A stretch of 64,000 bases of DNA, taken from NCBI RefSeq assembly GCF_020085105.1, contig NC_058063.1, positions 15,485,262 through 15,549,261 on the forward strand, read 5' to 3'. Under the pieces are notes generated by a model. The model worked only from the letters and a program-made list of their open reading frames with translations, had not been told where the DNA came from and ran no database searches. A program made the position numbers and the translations under genes. This document shows positions 22,474 to 48,300 of this stretch, in pieces. The first letter of the stretch is position 1. Each line of letters opens with the position of its first letter. This stretch comes from Siniperca chuatsi. Its lineage: Eukaryota > Chordata > Actinopteri > Centrarchiformes > Sinipercidae.

Positions 22474-25400
22474 ACCAGGTGCAACCACGGGTCTGTTGAG
22501 AGCACCGGTGGGGTTGTGTGTCATGGTCGCCCTGTTCATCAATGGTAAGTTCTGACATTATTTTCACACAAGTGAACACAAGTGTTTTTTTTTTTATTTG
22601 AGTTTTCTGTAGCTGTTTCCTGTGCTTCAATAAGCCATTTCCTCCTATGTGAGTGCTCATGCTTGCAAGTGTTAACAAAGTTGTGACAATCAGACTTAAA
22701 GGGTCAATGAGCATCTGTGTGAGTGTGCTATTTTGGTGTTTCGTGCGAACTTCCCAGGGTCGACTGGGTTAGTCTGCTACACTGCAGTGGAATCACTGGA
22801 CTTAGGCTGCCTCCTGCGGTGGGATTGTCCCCATGCCAGTCCTAATACCACCTACACCGTGCAGACAAAGACTCAGGGGTAAGTCCTCCTGTCTGAGTGT
22901 GTGTGAGAGAGAGAGAGAGAGAGACATTCCTGTAACTTCACACACTGTTTTTTGCTGCTACAAGTGTAATAACTTTATTTATCTGCAGACACAAGACACT
23001 TCATTTTATTCCCTCTTGCAGTTTTTGGATTTCATTTTTTTATTGCAACTTCCTTGTTTCCTCACTTTATTTGTGACATTTGTTTTTCAATACACTTATG
23101 ATTACTATTTATACTGGTTTATATATATTTATTACCTTTTTATTTTGTTTTAAGCTTCAATGTGTGTATAATAGATGCCCCTAATGTATATAGTATTCTA
23201 GTTTTTTAAAGTAGCTGTTCTTGTACTTCAGTTTCTCTGCGTGGGATCAGTAACAATCATTTGGTTATTCTACACATTTTAAATTAGATTAGTAAATTTG
23301 TGCACTCCTTTAGATCAAATGCTGCTTAGAATAAGACTACAATGTTTTTGATAAGTATTATTAACTTTTCAAGCAACAAGAGCAATGTGCTTTCCACACA
23401 GGAGGGAAAATAAGTTGCCATAAGACAGTGAGGTGCATAATAACAGCAAAAGTATATCAACATTATTTAGACACAAAGAAAACTACTGATATTAAAAATC
23501 AGCATTAAATAAAACTAGTTTTAGTTTTTTTGCACATAGCACACAGCAAAAAAGAACAGATGTAAAAAAGGTGTGACAGGGAAAATCAAGAAGCCACAGC
23601 CTTATACAGTGGAAATTCCCAAACTTACGAAAAACTTAAGTAATATATAAAACACGATTTAACAAAATTCATATAAATACAAAGAAAGAGTCACATAAAA
23701 TGAATTCAGCACCAATCAGCTGACAATAGTCATGTAAAAAAGAAACATTTATTTAAAAAAAAAAGATATAATTAGACATAATGAATTAAATGTGATGACA
23801 GTTTTGTTTTTAATTTTTTAAAAGATGAGCAGCTCTTGATTATGTGTAGGTTGGCATTTCATATGTGTACAGCGTGATATCTGAGGGAATACCGACCATG
23901 TCTGGTTTTATAAAAGGGAAAATGAAGATGGTCAACCTATGTGGTGAAATTTAAGAAGTTACTAAAAGATGATGGGACCTATAACATACAATATAATCAA
24001 AGAGATGAGGAGTCTGAGATAGAAATATACATAACCTGGTGGTAACATGACAGAGCAATATTGTCAGGCAAGTCTATAAAAATGTGTTTTGATACTTTCC
24101 AAAGAATTTGGCTGGTGTTGATTTCACACCCTGAGCCCTGTCAGCTCTCCAGTCTATACGTCTCTGTGAGCTTCATACAGCATTCATGTGTTTGTTCACA
24201 TATTGACAAGGGTCTCGTGAACAATATAACCACAGCAGAAGCTCCCAAATGAAGTTGGAGCAGAGTTTTCCTTTGTTCAGGCAGAGTGAAATGAAAGGAA
24301 AGGCTGGTTTTAGAGGAGTTGCAGACCTTGAAACGTTTTGTCAGGAGCTAAAAAAGAAAAGCATGGATAAACTGTTGCATAATCTCAGTTACATTAATGT
24401 TGTTACACTGTTGTGAGATTTAATCTTTAGTTAAAGCTGTATGACTAAATTGCTATCTATCTACATAATTTCAATTAGATCAAAATCTTTATTAAAGATT
24501 AAAAAAGTTTCCATAATTTCAAATTACCGAACCTAAACATTGAATGTGAATATAGTCAGCATTCTCAGTTAAAGGCTGAAAAGGCAGAATAATTACAGCT
24601 ATAACATTCACTTGTGAATCTTGGACATAAAATCTTACAAAATGGTTTTATAGTGTTCTTTGCTGAAGGCTTTAAATTGCTGCGACATATAAAACATGTA
24701 CAGGTGAATTTGACTGATTTGAAGAGAGAATATTCCTAAATTCCCAAACAAATCTATGTTTTTGCACATAATGGGACTGTGTACTCTTGTACTCTTGTTG
24801 CAGGGACCCCTGGCAGGACGTATCGTGGTGCGTTTGGGTCTCGTCCCGCAGCTGTGACGTCTCTCGGGCCTTCTCAAATTTTGAGCTGTACAACATGATC
24901 CGTCTCGGCGTCCACCTCAGCCCCAGCTCCACCGTCTGGATCGAGCCGCGCAAGTTCGACTACAGTGACTTCAGTCAGTGACAGTCTGCAGTTTCTGTAA
25001 TACAACAGTCTTAATAAACCCTGTGATACAGAGTGCCTGCAGGTTTGCCTCTTTAGTTTGAAGAGTGCTGATTCAGAAAAATAACAGTGAGGGTCAGTTG
25101 GGATGGAAACCTGCTGGCTCGTGCTTCTCTGCTGCACATGAAACTGCTGCTTTTAAAAGGACAATAACCTGCTTTAATGTGTAATATGTAATAAAGAGTA
25201 GGTACCATCATGAAATTAATGTTGGGCTTCAAGATAATTAACAGTTTCTCTCTCTCCTCTGCCCACTCCAGCCTTCAGCCCTCCTTCTGTCTCAGTCTCT
25301 TTGAAAGACGACCAGCTGTTGGTGAAGGTGCAGTTCCCCTGTGCTGCCAACAGGAGGTGCTCTCTGGAGAGGTGCTGTCCCGTCTCTGAACTGATTGACC

Positions 25401-27634
25401 CCTGGACCACAGTGACTGTGTACAACAAGCTCAATCACTCTGAACACCAGGTCTGACATGCTTTTTGCCTGGTTTTTGTTGTTTTGATAAAACCCTGCAT
25501 TCTAAAAGGGAGTCCATATTTAATTTTAAGTCAGTTGCCTTAGCATGCTCTTTCCTGCAAAACTCTCATTTTGTAAACAAACGTTCACACTTGGATGCTG
25601 CTCAGTGCATCCAGTGTTGCACTGAGTTGCTCCAGTAGAGCTGTAAAAAACTATTTAGATATTTCCATCCAGATTAAAACCACTGAAGTTTAACCCTCTG
25701 TAAAATAATGCATATTTCTAAAGGCCTGCAACGGGATTCCTAAAAGTTCAATTTAGACTCTGAGAGTATAAAATCTGAGCAATTCCTTAAGGTTCGCAGA
25801 CACGAAAACACTGATGTTGCTATTTAAAATCCACTTGTAGTTTATTAAAATCTCAGGTTTTATGTAAGACTGCGATGGCATCCTAAATGCTATACATGAT
25901 TAAGTGATGAAATGTATGTATGTAAGTGCAAGCAAAGACACATTCTAATATAAATCAGCTCTGTGTCAGTGAGTTGTTTCTACCTTTTGAATGGTTTTAT
26001 TTTGAAAAGTGCTTTGTGTTCTTACAGAGCCGTACAGTTTGGACCCAGGAAGTGGTGTCCCGTGTGGAGTTCTCCGGCTTGGCTCCAGGTCAGAACTACT
26101 GTGCTGTGGCCAACTTCTCCTTCCCGACCTTCTCCATAGCTGCTTCCCCGAAATCTGCCCCTCAGTGTGTCGAGACTGTTTCCAAATCAGGTGAGAGGAC
26201 GACTGAGGATGAGTCAAATCACAATTTAACCTTAAGAGGGTTACAAAGGAGAACAGTGGATCGTCATTGCTCACTCAGAGAGGGATCCTCAGTTTTTACA
26301 AAGGTCATCCATTGATGAGTTAAGTGTTTCCCAACCTGAGGGACAGGACAGTTGCAAGACGATTAACAGGATATGAAAGAAGAAAAACATTGTTCTGCTA
26401 CACAAAATTATATTATTTTTTATACATTATTTTTTAATATAATTTTTTAATGTGTTTAAAATGTGATAAAACAAATGTGCAGATTTTTTTTATATTTTAA
26501 CGAATACACATGCAAATAAGCATACAAACAAAAGTAAAGGTTCAAACAAGAACACAGAGAATACATAAAAAAGAATAGATAAGAAAAAAATATATATATG
26601 AGAAAACAAGTAAACAAGAATCCATTAATTTGACTTTGACAAATGTAATAAAAGAGACTTCTATGAATTTCTCCCTCTATAAAAACTCCATAAAGGAGCT
26701 CGACATCATCTCTCAAAGGTTTGAGTGTTTTCCATTAATCATAAATGTTTTTCAAGGGCGAAACAATAATTTTTTTTTTTGTGTTTCTTAAAAGACATTC
26801 TGCTGGAAAGAGTTTAAGGTTGCATAATCCAGGGCAAACAGGTGACCTTATACATCTAATCTTTGCCTTTTTCTTGTTAAACACGGCTTAGTTTTTGGTT
26901 AATAATTAAAATGTAATGACCTTAGAGGGGGAAATCATTCTTTCGGCGCTAACCACAGCATTGAGGGGCTGCAATTAGACATTGCTTCATTTTAAGAGGT
27001 CATAATGCAAAAAGGTTGGGAACCACTGAGTTAACAGGTCATTGTCCAGTTCAGGGGTGAATTTGTGTCTTTTGTTTACCTCTTAAAAAGTACAGAACCT
27101 AATCCATGTCTCACAACAGAGACCAAAGGGCCAATTAAATCCTCTGCTGGTGGCTCGGCACGTTTCGCAGCCTCTCTGTTGACTCATCTTGTTTACTCCC
27201 TGTGTTAAATTAAGCAGCGTTGCTCGTGTGTTTGTTGGAGCAGCGATTTGTTCAACCTGTATGTGTTTTCTCCTCAGGGCTGCTGCCGGTGCTGTGTCTG
27301 GGAATCGGGCTGACTTCTCTGCTCCTCGTTCCGCTTCTCACTGTGTTTCTGCAAAGACCAGGACGAGCTGCACCAGTCGCTGAAAATCAACCCAAGAATC
27401 CGGTATGACTTATTTTCTTAGACTTTATTTCTCTGCCTGTTTTTTTTTTACTCTTTTCAGAATTCACTGATACAAAAGCACACTGCCTATTTGTCCTCAA
27501 CCCATATTTCTTTCATTAAGGCGTCCGTTCACGATCCAGTGTCTTTGGTCCCTCTTCCCCCGGTCCCTGTCGACCTTTGTGACATCCACGTGGAATTCGC
27601 TGATGACCCAAATCTCCATCGAGTCCTCCTTTAG
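22466..27634 (+). CDS. Class II cytokine receptor, IFN-gamma receptor 1-like
   Basis: Single-pass receptor of the CRFB family. Exons: 22466-22544 (start and signal peptide), 22758-22878, 24804-24964 or -24977, 25272- or 25279-25450, 26028-26190, 27278-27402, 27521-27634. All phases agree; about 313-315 residues. Module 1 shows a WDC motif and SWCVWVSSRSCDVS. Module 2 has an SVSVSLKDDQLLVKV strand, TVYN, then SEHQSRTVWTQE and NYCAVANFSF. This order resembles IFNGR1 (RVYN...SEIQ...TQKE...YCVSAE) as I recall it, more than IL10R2 or tissue factor. The membrane span LLPVLCLGIGLTSLLLVPLL is encoded at about 27279-27340. The in-frame tail is only about 50 residues, with a proline-rich LVPLPPVPVD and no YDKP-like STAT1 site. 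A second open frame in the last exon reaches 27806 (separate entry). The family is firm; the exact orthologue is not. Confidence 0.85.
22879..24803 (+). other. Large receptor intron 2
   Basis: A 1.9 kb AT-rich intron with a (GA)n tract at about 22907-22924. The remainder shows no exon, RNA gene or named repeat that I can support. A 63-codon open frame at 24061-24252 has no protein character. Confidence 0.6.
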
Positions 27635-27806
27635 TCTTCCCTCCAACCAGAACCAGACCTCCACTTTGGGAAACACCAGTGATCCTCTCCAGCATGACTC
27701 CAGCTCAGGTGCAGCGTACTGGGACAGCAGCGGGATGGAGCTGGAGCAAGGCCTGGACTCTGGTATCAGCATCTCACCTGCGTCTCACTTTTCTGAGGAG
27801 ACATGA
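27540..27806 (+). CDS. Alternative cytoplasmic-tail frame of the receptor
   Basis: An AG at 27538-27539 would serve as an alternative acceptor. Joined to the phase-0 donor at 27402, the exon from 27540 reads in a second frame to a stop at 27804-27806. The frame reads ...SFSLPSNQNQTSTL..., then an acidic/Ser-rich stretch with one Tyr in AAYWDSSG, then QGLDSGISISPAS. This composition is typical of a cytokine-receptor tail and runs 172 bases past the stop of the upstream acceptor's frame. Either acceptor choice makes two tails, or a one-base indel in this sequence splits one long tail. Which is true cannot be decided here. Confidence 0.45.
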   Translation, partial: CLWSLFPRSLSTFVTSTWNSLMTQISIESSFSLPSNQNQTSTLGNTSDPLQHDSSSGAAYWDSSGMELEQGLDSGISISPASHFSEET

Positions 27807-28500
27807 GGGACAAATGGAGGCCGATACTAAAAAAACTGAGAGCCATCTTTACCATGAGTGTTGCTCTGTAAAGGTAGGTGTCAGCGGAGGTCTGTAGGGC
27901 CAGGCTTCACCACCATCACTGTGCTCTATACCTCTGCAAGTGTGACCCACTGAAGTCCACTTGAAATGTCTGGATGAAATCTTACCTTGCATTAAAAGCA
28001 ATGGGACGTTTTCTGTGGAAGAGCAAGCGCAGCTCAACTCGAACGGGTCTGTACTAAAATCATCCTGTAATCCAGCTGTAAAAATGGAGAAATAGATAAA
28101 GATGTGTTCCAGTGTGATATTGTCTGCCGAAATTAACAGAATACATATCAGTATTGGCATATATGTCACTCGATAAGTAACAAGAAATAACAGTAAACAG
28201 TGTCTCCATTACCTAGTTTGTCCACCAGAGATCTCTGACAAGTTTATTTTTCAACCATAAAATGTTCCGCTCAGAACATATAACAATTCTTAAATAACCT
28301 AATTTAAGTGATCCTTATAAAAAAAAGAAAAGAAAAATATCTGTCAGTATATGGTTACCAGATTTTTTCACCTGAGGTCATGAGCTTTGGGTGATGACTG
28401 AAAGAATGAGATCATGGTTTCAATTAAGTGACCGAAATGCGTTTCCTTTGCGTTGAAAGGAGGCAGTTGAGGTGGTTGTGGGGTTTTATTCGGACGCCTC
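27807..28500. other. Receptor 3' region, no further gene seen
   Basis: This is presumably the receptor 3' UTR and flanking DNA. No canonical AATAAA was identified close to the stop codons. Short open frames on the minus strand lack any recognised motif. Confidence 0.4.
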
Positions 28501-28973
28501 CAGTGGTGGAATGTAACTAAGTACATTTACTATAGTACACTACAATATTAAAGTACTTGCACTCGAATTTTTTCATTTTATGCTACTTTATACTTCTATT
28601 CCACTACATTTATCTGACACCTATAGTCACTAGTTACTTTTTAGATCAAGAGTTTACAAACAAAACATGTGATCAGTATATAAAATATGATGCTGTGTTA
28701 TAGATTGAACCACCCAAAAGTGTATAAAGCATTTAAAATCAGCTCCACCTCAACCAGCTATAACATTAAATTACTGTTTACATGTTAATGCATCAATAAT
28801 AATGGTCCAGTAATGTAAAGAAACAACACAGAACGGGTCCATTCTGACAAACAAATACTTTTACTTTTGCTGATTAATACTTTTGTACTTTTACTTAAGT
28901 GAAATGTTGAATGCAGGACTTTTACTTGTAATTGAGTATTTCTATAATGATTTGAATACTTCTTCCACCACTG
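28501..28973. mobile_element. hAT-like MITE with CAGTGGTGGAA ends, copy 1
   Basis: It begins exactly with CAGTGGTGGAA and ends with TTCCACCACTG, an 11-base perfect inverted terminal repeat. The interior carries the hallmark 'taactaagtacatttact' near the left end and 'gtacttttacttaagtga' near the right. Partial copies lie at 32015-32158 and 51905-52375. It is non-coding. Flanking 8-base target duplications are not evident. Confidence 0.85.
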
Positions 28974-28979
28974 TCCCAG

Positions 28980-29150
28980 TAGAGCTTTTCCATGGGGAAC
29001 ACGCTGGGAGGATTACATATCCCATCTGGCCTGGGAATGCCTTGGGATTCCCCAGGAAGAGCTAGAGGAAGAAGGGGCTACATTGCTGAGCTTGCTGGCC
29101 CAACAACAAGGACGCAGATAAACGGCAGAAAATAGATGGATGGATTTTTT
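28980..29150 (+). mobile_element. 3' end of a non-LTR retrotransposon
   Basis: The words 'gggaatgccttgggattccc', 'caggaagagctagaggaaga', 'gctacattgctgagcttgct' and a terminal 'agaaaatagatggatgga' match the common 3' end of a teleost non-LTR retrotransposon that finishes in ATGGATGG repeats. It abuts the MITE at 28501-28973. No open frame survives. Confidence 0.7.
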
Positions 29151-32014
29151 ACTGTGAACATCTGTATCGGCCTCAAAAATTCAGCAACAGTCCTGCTTTA
29201 TTCCACAAATTCTCAATTGAAAATGTATCAGAATTAATAATCCAGGCTAATATTTTAAGCTAGTAAAAAATAATGTGACACTACCTGATTTTTATGTGAG
29301 GTGTTTAACCAGTAGCTACCTGGCAACTAAGCTTATTAAACCTACAGTAACTAAATTCAACGAGCAGCTGTTGTTCAGCGATCACTCACTCGTTTGAACC
29401 TGTTGAATCTACGTGGCCTTCTCATTGACGTGCCTGCATCAGCTCTACTTTGATGCTAGTCTTTCCATCTGGATTTCAAACCAGAGTGTGAAATAAATTC
29501 TTAATGGCTGCTGCGTGAGTAAGCTCAGAAGAGCGGAATCAATTAGTTGATCGACAGAAGAATTAATTGGCAACTATTTTGATAATCAGTTAATCATTCA
29601 ATCAAGTCATTTTTTCAAGCTAGAAAGTCAAAAAGAGAAAATTGAATATCTTTGGGTTTTCGACTGTCATTAGTTAGACAAAACAAACAATTTGAAGACT
29701 AATCATTAGCTTAATCAATAATGAAAATAATCACCCCTAAAGGTTTGTAGGCCACAGTGTTGTGCAGTGAGGTTTGTGCTGTCTGCTGTGCTGAAATGTC
29801 TTTGAGCAAGTTAACGGATCCCTTGCAGCTCTGAAGATGCTGTTCTGTACTTGACCTCTCACATTTATTTCTTGTGGACTTGAGTGGAATCCATTATTAG
29901 GAAGATGAATGGAGATGATGTGCGACAAAGGTCATGACCCAAAATTTAAACATATAAGCACATTCCTGTGGCTCTGACTGCTCGTCAGAGATGTGAGTCA
30001 GACTGCTGCATGAAGAGGGTCAGAGAATCAACTGGTGAGTGAGAATTACCAATGAAGCAGAGATAGTTTATCTGACAAGTCCAAAAGGAGCTGTTTTTCT
30101 GTGTATGTACCACTGATTCAGTGAAAAATCTAAATCTGGTTGCGGTTCTTCCCTTTCTGCCTTTTTGTGCTGAGGTCACTCAACAGGCCGGTCCAAACCA
30201 TAAGCTTCATAAACAAGAACTAAGAAAACGTCTGACCCCCCCACATGCAGCCAACAGCTCCTTCATGCTGCTTTTCCCCCTCCAAAGTGATAACAGAGGG
30301 TCTTATTTTTCTATCATTCATTGCTCTGAAATGTTTCTGACTCACAGTTGCCTCATTGGAGCTTCGCTGCCCTTTTACCCGTGACTGACGCCTCATTCTG
30401 CCTCCTGCATGAAAACAAGGAACATCTTGACATCTCGCCTTCTGTTTTGCTGGTGTTGCATTCTTTCCGCAACATTGGGGAGCCTTGGGGGTTTGGCCGT
30501 CCAGCATTGTTTGTTTCCAGAGTCCACAGAGACCTGGGGGGTTATCCAAAGCTCCGCGCACAAGCCAGTGGCTTTTATTAATAAGCACAGTGCTTACATT
30601 GTGGAGAGATGATTAATGTATGAAGCAAGAAGCTGGCTTGTGTGATTGAGCACCTGACTATACAACAGCCGAGCTGCAGAAATGGTAAACGTTTGACCTT
30701 TTTTATTTTATTTTCCGCTATTTGCAGTAATTTTTCTGAAAATATCCACAGAGGTGGATTTAATTTCACTCATCCTCTGGCTGTGTGTGTATTTTGGCAG
30801 TGAACTGCAGTGCGACGTGACCTTGTTTCTATCATGATCTATCAGATCACGGTTTTTGCGCTTAAATCTCACCTTTTGTACTGGTGATGAGAAGGAGGAG
30901 GTTTATGCCAACACTGTGTAACTACTAACTTTGAAGCTGATAACAAATCATGTACATGACCAAAACTCTCATCATATCACTTCAGAACTGTAAGTGTGTA
31001 TCAAGTTTATCAAACCATGGTTCTCCTATGCTGATATGAGATTAAAAACAAATTTACAAGCTCAGCTTATCAGTTAAAACTAGTTATAAATGTAATATGA
31101 ATGCAGTTTGTTGTATGGGACTACTTTTAATAAATGTTTAAAAAATTAAGTAAGGCTAATACAGAGCTCATAAATAAACTGTGTTTTTGACAAGTTGGTC
31201 TTTTTCCTTGTTGAGTTTATGGCAGTCAACAATGTTACATTTCTGTTATCAGCCTCCAGTGTATTACAGTTGTAGACTTTAGACGATTTGAGTTAAATTA
31301 ATTAACTCATATATATTATAAAATATAACACACAACAGGTTTAAAATGAAGTGATGGCTTTTTACTTCACTATAAAATTGAAGTGCTCTTATGTTCACAG
31401 TTCCTTTGTTCTATTTTTGCAGCAGCCAGGTTCTTATGTTTCTTAGCCATTTTGATGCCTTAAGGGACATGTCCATGTATGTAGAAACAATCATTGTTCA
31501 CTGTAATCATTCCTCCTCTCCATACTGGCCCTTCATTCATCATGTGACTACTTAAGTTCAGCCAAAGCCAATTTGAGGCTTCAGCAGTCTCAGTTAATCA
31601 AATTAAAGTGGGTATCTTCAAGTTTTACATTGTTTTTAGTATAAAACTCCCTCTTGGTGTTACTATCCCTCCACTGCAGCTCAGCAAGGAAACAATCCGT
31701 GGGAATTACTGTAGGTGCTAAAAAGACTAGATGGAAGATTTGACTAACTTGGACTCGTACAAGATTAAGTTGAATTTAAGAATGCATTTTTGAACTGAAC
31801 TGTGGATATTTCCCCCCATCTTTTAAAGTATTGTCATGTTAGAAAGGAATCTCTTCAGGGACGGTATGGAGGAATGATTACAGCAACCAGCAACTCTTTC
31901 TGTGGGCATGTAATTATTACAACATTGAAATTCTCTTACATGTTTATGTAACCCTGACCCATTAGCGATTTAAAAACTATATATTCTATGATAACATAGA
32001 CCTTCTGCATAATT
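29151..32014. other. Intergenic DNA between receptor and pik3c3
   Basis: No gene is supported. It holds a fragment of the 2785-type repeat at about 29530-29745 ('agttgatcgacagaagaatt' to 'aatcaataatg'). Open frames of 60-120 codons at 29737-30769 overlap on both strands and show neither motifs nor splice logic. Confidence 0.6.
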
Positions 32015-32158
32015 AATACTTTAAGTACATCTTGCTGATAATACTTCTGCACTATTACTTAAGTAACATTTTGAATTCAGGACTTTTGTGGTGGAGTATT
32101 TTTAGACTATGGTATTTCTACTTTTACTTAAAGGATCTGAGTACTTCTTCCACCACTG
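32015..32158. mobile_element. hAT-like MITE, partial copy 2 (right end)
   Basis: It matches the right third of the element at 28501-28973: 'acttaagtaacatttt', 'caggacttttg' and a terminal 'gagtacttcttccaccactg'. The left end is missing. Confidence 0.75.
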
Positions 32159-32779
32159 AAGGTTACACTAAAGACTTGACTGTTTAAAAACCTATTTAAT
32201 TTGCGAGCTCACTGGACTTGTTAATTAGTGCTTAATTAAAGGCATGTTAAACCAGTTAAGACATGTTGTCTGCTGCAGGTGCCTGATTTTAAAAACTGCA
32301 TTCATGGTGTCACTTTCCTGTTCGATGCTGTGGCCTTTGTTCTATTGTGTGTGTGTGTGAAGGCATTAATTAAGCTCTTTTTGGTTTACATTAATTAGTT
32401 GCTGCATATAACTCACCAGACTAACTTTACAGAAAAAAAGAGCTCAAGTCAGAATAGAAATGTATAGCTTGTGTTTAAATCACATGAACTGTCTTGTCTT
32501 TCATGTCTCTGTCTGGCAGGAAATACTTAGTCACTCGCTCGGTGACTCACCAACCCTCTGGGGGTTCGATTTGTTTCTACCCCCAGCGTCGACGGTATGA
32601 CCATCCACAGATGGTCAGCAATGCTCAATTAAGAAACATGTTGCGTGCCATAAACGCTGCATAGCTGCACTTTTTTGGGCCAAAATGATGAAAAATACAC
32701 ACTGCTTTAGAAATACACTTGAGTAAAAAAAAAAAAACAACCCACAAATGGCTGGTACATTCACTTGTATCAACAATCT
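32159..32779. other. Intergenic DNA downstream of pik3c3
   Basis: No gene seen. It lies between the partial MITE and the predicted 3' end of pik3c3, with a short TG tract near 32345. Confidence 0.5.
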
Positions 32780-32785
32780 TTTATT
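32780..32785 (-). terminator. pik3c3: Candidate pik3c3 polyadenylation signal
   Basis: TTTATT on the + strand reads AATAAA on the minus strand. It lies about 236 bases beyond the stop at 33021-33023. Confidence 0.55.
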
Positions 32786-33020
32786 TGGCCATACATTTCA
32801 TTCATTCGATAATTAATATACATTATATATACACACACATAAGCAAACAAAGACATCCATGTCCTTGTTTAACCATCTTGCAGCAAAGGTTGGCAGTGCA
32901 TTCTTGGCCTTTAACAGTGTCACTGGGTTTCTTTTCTTTCTCTCACACACACACGGGTCAGAGCCGTACGATCATGTGTTCCTGCTGCACAAGTTCGATC
33001 CAGTTCAGCCTCGTCTCTGC

Positions 33021-46972
<13,952 letters not shown>

Positions 46973-47695
46973 CTTCCGACGGGAAAACACTAAATTCTAA
47001 CCAAAATCCTGACGACTTCAACATGAAATCCCGGACGGTTATGTGACACTTTGCGAGCGGTTGGGTTTGCGACAAGGCCTCTGCTCAGCACAACAACACT
47101 CCTCGGAACCCGTTTCAAGCTACTGCTCTCACGGATAGCTACGTTATCAGTCTGTATACAAGTTTTAAAAGATAACTTTTGAGTGCCTGTATTCACGGTA
47201 AAGACATTATTTTAACGGCTGTTTCGCCGGGCATGATTTGATGTTCTTGGTAGCTACACAACAACACAGCATCAGCCAAAATCTACAGCCAGGCTAAAAT
47301 AGTCGATTCTCGATGTAGCAGAATTGACAAACCTGAGCAGGCAATCGTTGTATCGTGTATTGATTTGTCGAGCCTGATGGGCCCAAGCAGGAAGTAGAAA
47401 AGAGGCGGGGTTTACAGCATGCTTATTAAAGGCACAGTCCACAAGAGTGTAATGTTGACAGAGCATTATTTTGGCAATTAAAAATATTATTATATATGAA
47501 GATAATGTATATTAACGCAATGTTTTGTACTACTAGGAAGAATATGTGTGTGGCAAGTGAGTAAAATTTAATAAAGCCATTCCATTTTTTTTCCCAAGAA
47601 TCTATGTCTTTATTTCTTTCTTACTGTATATTGTTGCTAATTGTAGAACTTGGGAGAGGAGACAAACCTTTTTGTTCATTTGACAAAACAATCCC
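46973..47695. other. pik3c3 5' flank
   Basis: The pik3c3 5' leader and promoter presumably lie at 46973-47420, with a GC-box-like 'gaggcggggttt' at about 47400. No TATA box is visible on the minus strand. No gene was found on the + strand. Confidence 0.5.
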
Positions 47696-47699
47696 AAAT

Positions 47700-47871
47700 C
47701 AAGGTCCACTTACTGTTTTTTTTCTGGAGCTTTCAACAGATTCACACTGTCTTCATCAGCAGATTGAGTTTGCTTGGTTGTAATGGAGACGAATCAGTGG
47801 CCATGAAAGTATGAAATCTTAACAGCTACTGAGCTTGCATGTCAACAGATCCATCTGCTAAGTGGACCTTG
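47700..47871. mobile_element. MITE with 13-base perfect inverted ends
   Basis: CAAGGTCCACTTA at 47700 and its exact inverse TAAGTGGACCTTG ending at 47871 bound 172 bases. The interior has 'ggagctttcaacagattcac' next to 'ctgtcttcatcagcaga'. A related copy is at about 49688-49815, with similar right-end and internal words. It is non-coding. Confidence 0.7.
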
Positions 47872-48204
47872 AGTTTTTGTGCTGATGATGTAGAGGTTTT
47901 GTAATAATTTATGCTCTTTTTGTAAAAGGTTTTCTTTAACCATTGCAACTATATATTTGTTGTATTATTATGAGTCCATATGGGCTGTGAAATGTTCATT
48001 TCCCAAAATAGTGGGATCATATCAGAAAATAGTGAACCATACTGTACCGTGTGTAGTGACAGATGTCAGTCAAACTGTGACTTTGGAACATTATTGCCAA
48101 TTTAAAAATTGAAGGTGTTTATGAAGCCAGTAAGTTTGTATTTATGACTTTATTTCTTAATTTTGTGGGCTGTTGCTAGAGCCTTCACAAAGGTTGTTTG
48201 TAAA

Positions 48205-48300
48205 GTTTAAGAGTACGGTCTAGACCTGCTCTATAGGAAAAGTGCAATGAGATAACTTCTGTTTTAAATTGGTGCTACATAAATAAAATAAATAAAGCAA
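48205..48300 (+). mobile_element. LINE/SINE 3' tail, copy 1
   Basis: 'tacggtctagacctgctcta' and 'gaaaagtgcaatgaga...acttctgtt', followed by a '...ggtgctacataaataaaat' end, match 55407-55492 almost base for base. It is the 3' terminus of a fish retroposon family. Confidence 0.75.
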
